A program made the translations under genes and the position numbers. This document shows, piece after piece, positions 33,887-37,037 of a stretch of DNA of 37,037 nucleotides. Within the stretch, counting starts at the first letter, position 1, and each line of letters begins with the position of its first letter. The notes below the pieces were generated by a model. That model made no database searches. It was given only the letters and a program-made list of their open reading frames with translations, and was not told the origin of the DNA. The DNA is from Lachnospiraceae bacterium (GTDB lineage Bacteria; Bacillota; Clostridia; Lachnospirales; Lachnospiraceae): NCBI GenBank assembly GCA_009774395.1, contig VSNQ01000032.1, positions 1-37,037 on the forward strand. Direction: 5' to 3'.

Positions 33887-33989
33887 AATCTTTTTCGCAT
33901 TATGGCTGCCTCTTACGATTCATCCAATCCCAAATATAATTTTATTTTAGCATAGTATCTGAAAGATGTAAATGAAATACCGCCGCAAT
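33887..33989. repeat. Duplicated 5' end of the AAA-ATPase-like gene
   Basis: An ungapped 103-bp match to 28106-28208 (about 87% identical). Only the promoter, the leader and the first four codons (ATGCGAAAAAGA on the minus strand) are kept. The frame then meets TGA, so this is a truncated gene copy lying upstream of the regulator. Confidence 0.85.
33944..33972 (-). promoter_or_regulatory. Copied sigma-A promoter, probably driving the HTH-TPR regulator
   Basis: Minus strand TTTACA (33967-33972), 17 bases, TAAAAT (33944-33949), identical boxes to 28163-28191. No other gene lies between it and the regulator start. Confidence 0.6.
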
Positions 33990-34004
33990 TGCGTAAGATA
34001 TAGT

Positions 34005-34244
34005 TATGGGACTATCTCATTAAGAAAAACAACTTATTGCGACACCCTCTTGTGTGAGCAACATCCGACAGTCCGTTACAATTCACACTCATGCCAGTTT
34101 TTATTAGCTTATAAGTTACTGAGGTGTGAATTATAACAGATTTTGCACACAAAATGCTAAAGTAAAAAAGCAAAAGCTTTTAGCATTTTGGCGCATGATT
34201 CCCACTACTTTAGCATGGGTGTGAAAAGTAACGACAGTCCCATA
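34005..34244. mobile_element. 240-bp TA-ended palindromic element E with alternative stems
   Basis: The ends are TATGGGACTATC (34005) and, inverted, TATGGGACTGTC (ending 34244), consistent with a TA duplication. Inside, TTCACACTCATGC (34082-34094) can pair with TGAGGTGTGAA (34120-34130) or with GCATGGGTGTGAA (34213-34225). AAAATGCTAAA (34151-34161) can pair with 34179-34189, or, shifted, ATGCTAAAGTA with 34206-34216. It is non-coding; a MITE is the simplest reading. Confidence 0.65.
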
Positions 34245-34323
34245 GCAAAATATAAGTACACAAAAATACCTTGCCATTCCCATAATACATTGTATATAAT
34301 TAAATAGAAAGGACGGTGATAAT

Positions 34324-34872
34324 ATGGAACCAGCAAGACAGCCAAAATATTTTACAATTGATGATATTTACAACTTACCAGAGGGAAAACGGGCAGAATT
34401 AATAGATGGCGAAATCTATATGATGGCAACCCCCAGCACCAAGCATCAGATTATGGTTACAGAACTTACTTATCAAATTAATAGTTATATTAAACAAAAA
34501 AGAGGGGATTGCCGCGTTTTGCCCTCCCCCTTTGCCGTATTTTTAAACGCGGATAACAAAACGTATGTAGAACCCGATATTTCCGTTATTTATGACAGAA
34601 ACAAACTTACAGACGAGGGCTGTATGGGCGCACCCGATTGGATTATTGAGATTGTTTCACCATCAAGCCATACAATGGATTATATGAAAAAATTACTAAA
34701 GTATGGTACAGCCGGCGTTCGAGAATACTGGATTGTTGATCCCGCGAAAGAACGTATTACAGTATATAATTTTGAAAACGAATCTGCCGAGGAATATGCA
34801 TTCTCAGATAAAATAAAGGCAGGAATCTATGAAGATTTTGAAATAGATTTCGGCAGAATATCATTTATATAA
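34324..34872 (+). CDS. Uma2 family (DUF820) PD-(D/E)XK nuclease-like protein
   Basis: A 182-residue, full-length Uma2/DUF820 protein with a restriction-endonuclease-like fold. AELIDGEIYMMATPSTKHQ (about 24-42) is typical, and the likely catalytic residues are D85 in VEPDISV and E109 in PDWIIEIVSPSS. LKYGTAGVREYWIVDP closes the core. The family is widespread, often multi-copy, with no settled function. An AAAGGACGGTGAT-type site precedes ATG 34324. It stands alone between element E and the truncated hydrolase. Confidence 0.9.
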   Translation: MEPARQPKYFTIDDIYNLPEGKRAELIDGEIYMMATPSTKHQIMVTELTYQINSYIKQKRGDCRVLPSPFAVFLNADNKTYVEPDISVIYDRNKLTDEGCMGAPDWIIEIVSPSSHTMDYMKKLLKYGTAGVREYWIVDPAKERITVYNFENESAEEYAFSDKIKAGIYEDFEIDFGRISFI

Positions 34873-35016
34873 ACACATTCTAGTACAGTTTTACACGGAT
34901 TGCTTCAAAATAAATTTAACGCTGTACCTATTTAGCGTGGATTATACTAGAAAAACTGCTTACTTATTTGCTGGTATCCCCAAATCGAAGGTACACTATC
35001 CCCCTCTGCAATAAAT

Positions 35017-35724
35017 TTATAAGCGGTTTGCTGCTCCTCGTACCGTCTTTGAAAACAATCCTTCCCAACAAGGAACTCTAATCAGCACGCCATAATCGTG
35101 TATATAATTGCTGGCTTTATTCAAAAGAATATCCTGACCATTGTCAAATATAGTGTCGTTCATTCCCAGTTTTGAGAAAATGTGTTCTTGTAAAAACGCA
35201 TTGTATGTCTGTCCAGAAACAGATTCCATGATCCATGCGAGCAAATTATAGTTGGAATTATTGTAATCAAAATATTCCCCCGACTTCTTTATCGGTTCTC
35301 TGACAATCCAGTTTGTAAAAAACTGTTTTTTATTATAAGGCTTTCTGTCCTCGCCCACATAAAAATCATCTTCAAAATTATAATTATTATGCAATCCCGA
35401 AGTATGTGTTAAAAGTTGATGCACTGTTATGTCGGAAGGAAGCTGCATATCCGCAGGCAGATACCGATTCGCCTTTTCCTCTAACGCAAGAAGCCCTTTA
35501 TCATATAAAATCATAATTGCAAATGCCGTGAACTGTTTCGTAACCGAAGCGACCACAAACCGCGTTTGCATTGTATTTTTAATGCCAAAAGCAATATTGG
35601 CATAACCGCGGCTGGTTTCATATAAGACTGCGCCCTTTTGAACAATTCTGATAACACCAGAAAAATCCCAATAAGCCATTTCCGCAGTAATATAGTTGTC
35701 TAACTTTTTTTGTATATTTGTCAT
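35017..35724 (-). CDS. Truncated serine beta-lactamase-like hydrolase
   Basis: A 235-residue N-terminal part of a beta-lactamase/penicillin-binding-protein-like serine hydrolase (PF00144). The SxxK motif is SVTK at 60-63 and the YxN motif is YNN at 154-156. HQLLTHTSGLHNNYNF and LGMNDTIFDNG are family hallmarks. The family normally runs to about 320-350 residues and has a third HxG-type motif, absent here. The last 30 residues or so (IRVPCWEGLFSKTVRGAANR, then L) do not look family-like. It is probably decayed. There is no signal peptide. AGGAGAG precedes ATG 35724 by eight bases; the open frame reaches 35841 without such a site. Confidence 0.75.
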   Translation of the reverse strand: MTNIQKKLDNYITAEMAYWDFSGVIRIVQKGAVLYETSRGYANIAFGIKNTMQTRFVVASVTKQFTAFAIMILYDKGLLALEEKANRYLPADMQLPSDITVHQLLTHTSGLHNNYNFEDDFYVGEDRKPYNKKQFFTNWIVREPIKKSGEYFDYNNSNYNLLAWIMESVSGQTYNAFLQEHIFSKLGMNDTIFDNGQDILLNKASNYIHDYGVLIRVPCWEGLFSKTVRGAANRL

Positions 35725-36009
35725 AAAATAAGCTCTCCTATAAAATCTTTCCAAGTTGGCATAATAAAGATATTGTAACATATCAAAATATCTAAATCCA
35801 GTTAAAAGCATATTATACTGACGTACACTAAGATTTTCCAATTTCTAAACAGCCTAGATTGCATAAGCACAATACACGCTGTTCAAAACGAAAAATCTAA
35901 TTGCTCGTGCGAATAAAATAAAACGCCTGCCAAAATTATACCAGTATGCAAACGCAATTCAGACAAAAGAAATATCACAGAATATTATTATTTAGAAACG
36001 AGAGAATTT

Positions 36010-36057
36010 AATATTAATCTTAACAAATGTAACTTAATCTTTACATTTATTAATATT
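36010..36057. promoter_or_regulatory. AT-rich palindrome upstream of the nagB promoter
   Basis: AATATTAAT (36010-36018) plus AAATGTAA (36025-36032) mirror TTACATTTATTAATATT (36041-36057), with a six-base bulge on the left arm. It lies 24 bases upstream of the -35 box. It could be an operator, or a terminator for an upstream plus-strand transcript. Confidence 0.4.
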
Positions 36058-36080
36058 TCATATTTATATTTGAATACGGA

Positions 36081-36109
36081 TTGCAACTCCTTACAATATA
36101 TGATATAGT
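36081..36109 (+). promoter_or_regulatory. Sigma-A promoter of nagB
   Basis: TTGCAA (36081-36086), 17 bases, TATAGT (36104-36109), 50 bases before the nagB ATG. Confidence 0.7.
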
Positions 36110-36158
36110 TGTTTTATTAGTATCATATTATAAAAGCGAACCGCAAAGGAGGCATTTC

Positions 36159-36887
36159 ATGAAAATTTACAGAGCAAAGGATTACAATGATATGAGCCGC
36201 AAGGCTGCCAATCTCATTTCCGCACAAATACTCTTAAAACCCAACTGCGTTCTTGGCCTTGCTACTGGCTCTACACCCTTGGGCACTTATCGCCAGTTAG
36301 TGGAGCGATACAATCAGGGCGATCTTGATTTCTCAGAGATTACAACGGTAAATCTTGACGAGTACAAGGGACTAACCCACGATAATAGCCAGAGTTACTA
36401 TTACTTTATGAATGAAAACCTTTTTAGCAAGGTTAATATTAACAAAAGTAAAGTTTTCCTGCCTGACGGAACAGAACCAGACAGTGAGACCGCCTGCCAG
36501 AAATACAATGAAATCCTCCATGCAGTTGGTGTCATTGACCTTCAACTATTAGGACTCGGACACAACGGGCATATCGGTTTTAATGAACCAGCAGACTTTT
36601 TCACAACAGAAACACATTGTATCACCCTTTCCGAGCGGACTATCCAGGCAAATGCACGCTTTTTTGCCACAGCAGAGGAAGTGCCGCGCCAAGCTTATAC
36701 AATGGGCATCAAAACAATTATGTCCGCCGAAAAAGTTCTTGTTGTCATTTCCGGAGAAGATAAGGCAGATATTGTTAAAAAAGCATTTTTCGGCCCGATT
36801 ACGCCGCAAGTACCCGCTTCCATTTTGCAGTTACACCGCAATGCTGTTATTATCGCAGACGAAGCAGCGCTATCAAAATGCGAATAA
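36159..36887 (+). CDS. nagB: Glucosamine-6-phosphate deaminase NagB
   Basis: A 242-residue NagB, converting glucosamine 6-phosphate to fructose 6-phosphate and ammonia, the last step of amino-sugar catabolism. GLATGSTPLGTY (33-44) binds the phosphate, D67 in NLDEYKG is the catalytic acid, and H138 in LGHNGHIGFNEP is the ring-opening histidine. Length is normal for the Gram-positive form. ATG 36159 has AAAGGAGG six bases upstream; the open frame from 36081 starts inside the promoter. No nagA or regulator is in the window; they may follow to the right. Confidence 0.95.
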   Translation: MKIYRAKDYNDMSRKAANLISAQILLKPNCVLGLATGSTPLGTYRQLVERYNQGDLDFSEITTVNLDEYKGLTHDNSQSYYYFMNENLFSKVNINKSKVFLPDGTEPDSETACQKYNEILHAVGVIDLQLLGLGHNGHIGFNEPADFFTTETHCITLSERTIQANARFFATAEEVPRQAYTMGIKTIMSAEKVLVVISGEDKADIVKKAFFGPITPQVPASILQLHRNAVIIADEAALSKCE

Positions 36888-36898
36888 TAGAAAGGGGT

Positions 36899-37033
36899 AA
36901 AAATAGAAAAGCTTAAAAATAGAAAAGCTTAAAATAGAAAAGCTTTAAATAGAAAAGCTTAAAAATAGAAAAGCTTAAAATAGAAAAACTTAAAATAGAA
37001 AATCTTTAAATAGAAAATCTGAAAAATAGAAAT
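36899..37033. repeat. A-rich tandem repeat array (15-16 bp unit)
   Basis: About nine head-to-tail copies of AAAAATAGAAAAGCTT with small changes (TAAATAGAAAAGCTT, AAAATAGAAAATCTT). The first copies are nearly identical and the last drift toward AAAATCT and AAATGG. It starts right after nagB and reaches the window end. There are no unique spacers, so it is not a CRISPR array. Confidence 0.9.
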
Positions 37034-37037
37034 GGTA

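Larger units (their letters stand above)
33772..34323. other. 552-bp intergenic region with duplicated promoter, hairpins and a MITE-like element
   Basis: No gene was found. From the left it holds a perfect palindrome directly at the regulator start (GCCGCTTTAGCGGC, 33772-33785), then a hairpin GAAAAACGC/GCGTTTTTC (33798-33806, 33815-33823). Next is a dyad 33826-33845/33869-33885. After that come the duplicated promoter block (33887-33989) and the element at 34005-34244. The last 80 bases lead to the Uma2 gene. Confidence 0.65.
35725..36158. other. 434-bp divergent region upstream of nagB
   Basis: No convincing gene. It contains a long AT-rich palindrome (36010-36057) and the nagB promoter (36081-36109). 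Confidence 0.6.

Noticed and set aside
34873..35016. Inverted repeat TAGTACAG/CTGTACCTA (34881-34888, 34922-34930) and a minus-strand frame ending ISKQFF
   Set aside because: The arms are too short and imperfect to call an element, and the frame has no start and no recognisable family. It may be debris from the truncated hydrolase or a lost neighbour.
36899..37037. Possible CRISPR array
   Set aside because: Units are contiguous with no unique spacers, and no cas genes are present.
1..37037. tRNA or rRNA genes
   Set aside because: No cloverleaf-like or rRNA-like segments were noticed by eye. A covariance-model scan was not possible here.

Overview
The window looks like a chromosome segment from a low-to-mid GC Firmicute, most probably a Lachnospiraceae (Clostridium cluster XIVa) species. 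This is inferred from strong AGGAGG ribosome sites, sigma-A promoters, the hrcA-grpE-dnaK-dnaJ-prmA-rsmE order under a CIRCE operator, the ireB-ruvX-DUF1292-rnj order, and accessory families common in that group (AAA-ATPase/DUF1703, Rpn and Uma2 proteins). Most genes are on the minus strand.

Layout. (1) 73-4004: minus-strand housekeeping operon ireB, ruvX, DUF1292, RNase J, a short MltG-like membrane protein and an O-methyltransferase, from a promoter at 4060-4088. (2) 4144-8719: mtaB (minus), a monocistronic degenerate HPr-like gene (plus) with promoter and terminator, then cysteine desulfurase and thiI (minus). (3) 8825-10954: chemoreceptor with a C-terminal PilZ domain. (4) 11173-18366: heat-shock operon hrcA, grpE, dnaK, dnaJ, prmA, rsmE. 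(5) 18641-26647: YbaK-type editing protein, GH36 alpha-galactosidase, a chemoreceptor with a beta-rich insert in its sensor, and a sugar-binding/GGDEF gene broken by a 97-bp TA-flanked palindromic insertion and by an in-frame TAG. (6) 26849-34872: accessory region with decayed AAA-ATPase/DUF1703 and Rpn genes, an FtsX-type ABC transporter, a 51-residue secreted peptide, a 630-residue regulator with two HTH-TPR halves, and a Uma2 protein. (7) 35017-37037: truncated beta-lactamase-like hydrolase, nagB, and an A-rich tandem repeat running to the window end.

Two themes stand out. First, a candidate peptide-sensing module at 28742-33771: a secreted peptide convergent with, and overlapping by 4 bp, a large TPR regulator whose HTH-TPR unit is internally duplicated. 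A divergent ABC transporter lies across a long dyad. It resembles RRNPP-type quorum sensing, but its function is inferred. Second, several unrelated families of small palindromic elements occupy the intergenic DNA. In one family the two copies show compensatory stem changes. In another, removing the element plus one TA restores an open frame across the insertion site.

No rRNA, tRNA, CRISPR array or intact transposase gene was seen. Several starts were moved downstream of the longest open frame because the extra residues come from intergenic repeats or hairpins, or because a clear ribosome site marks an internal start.
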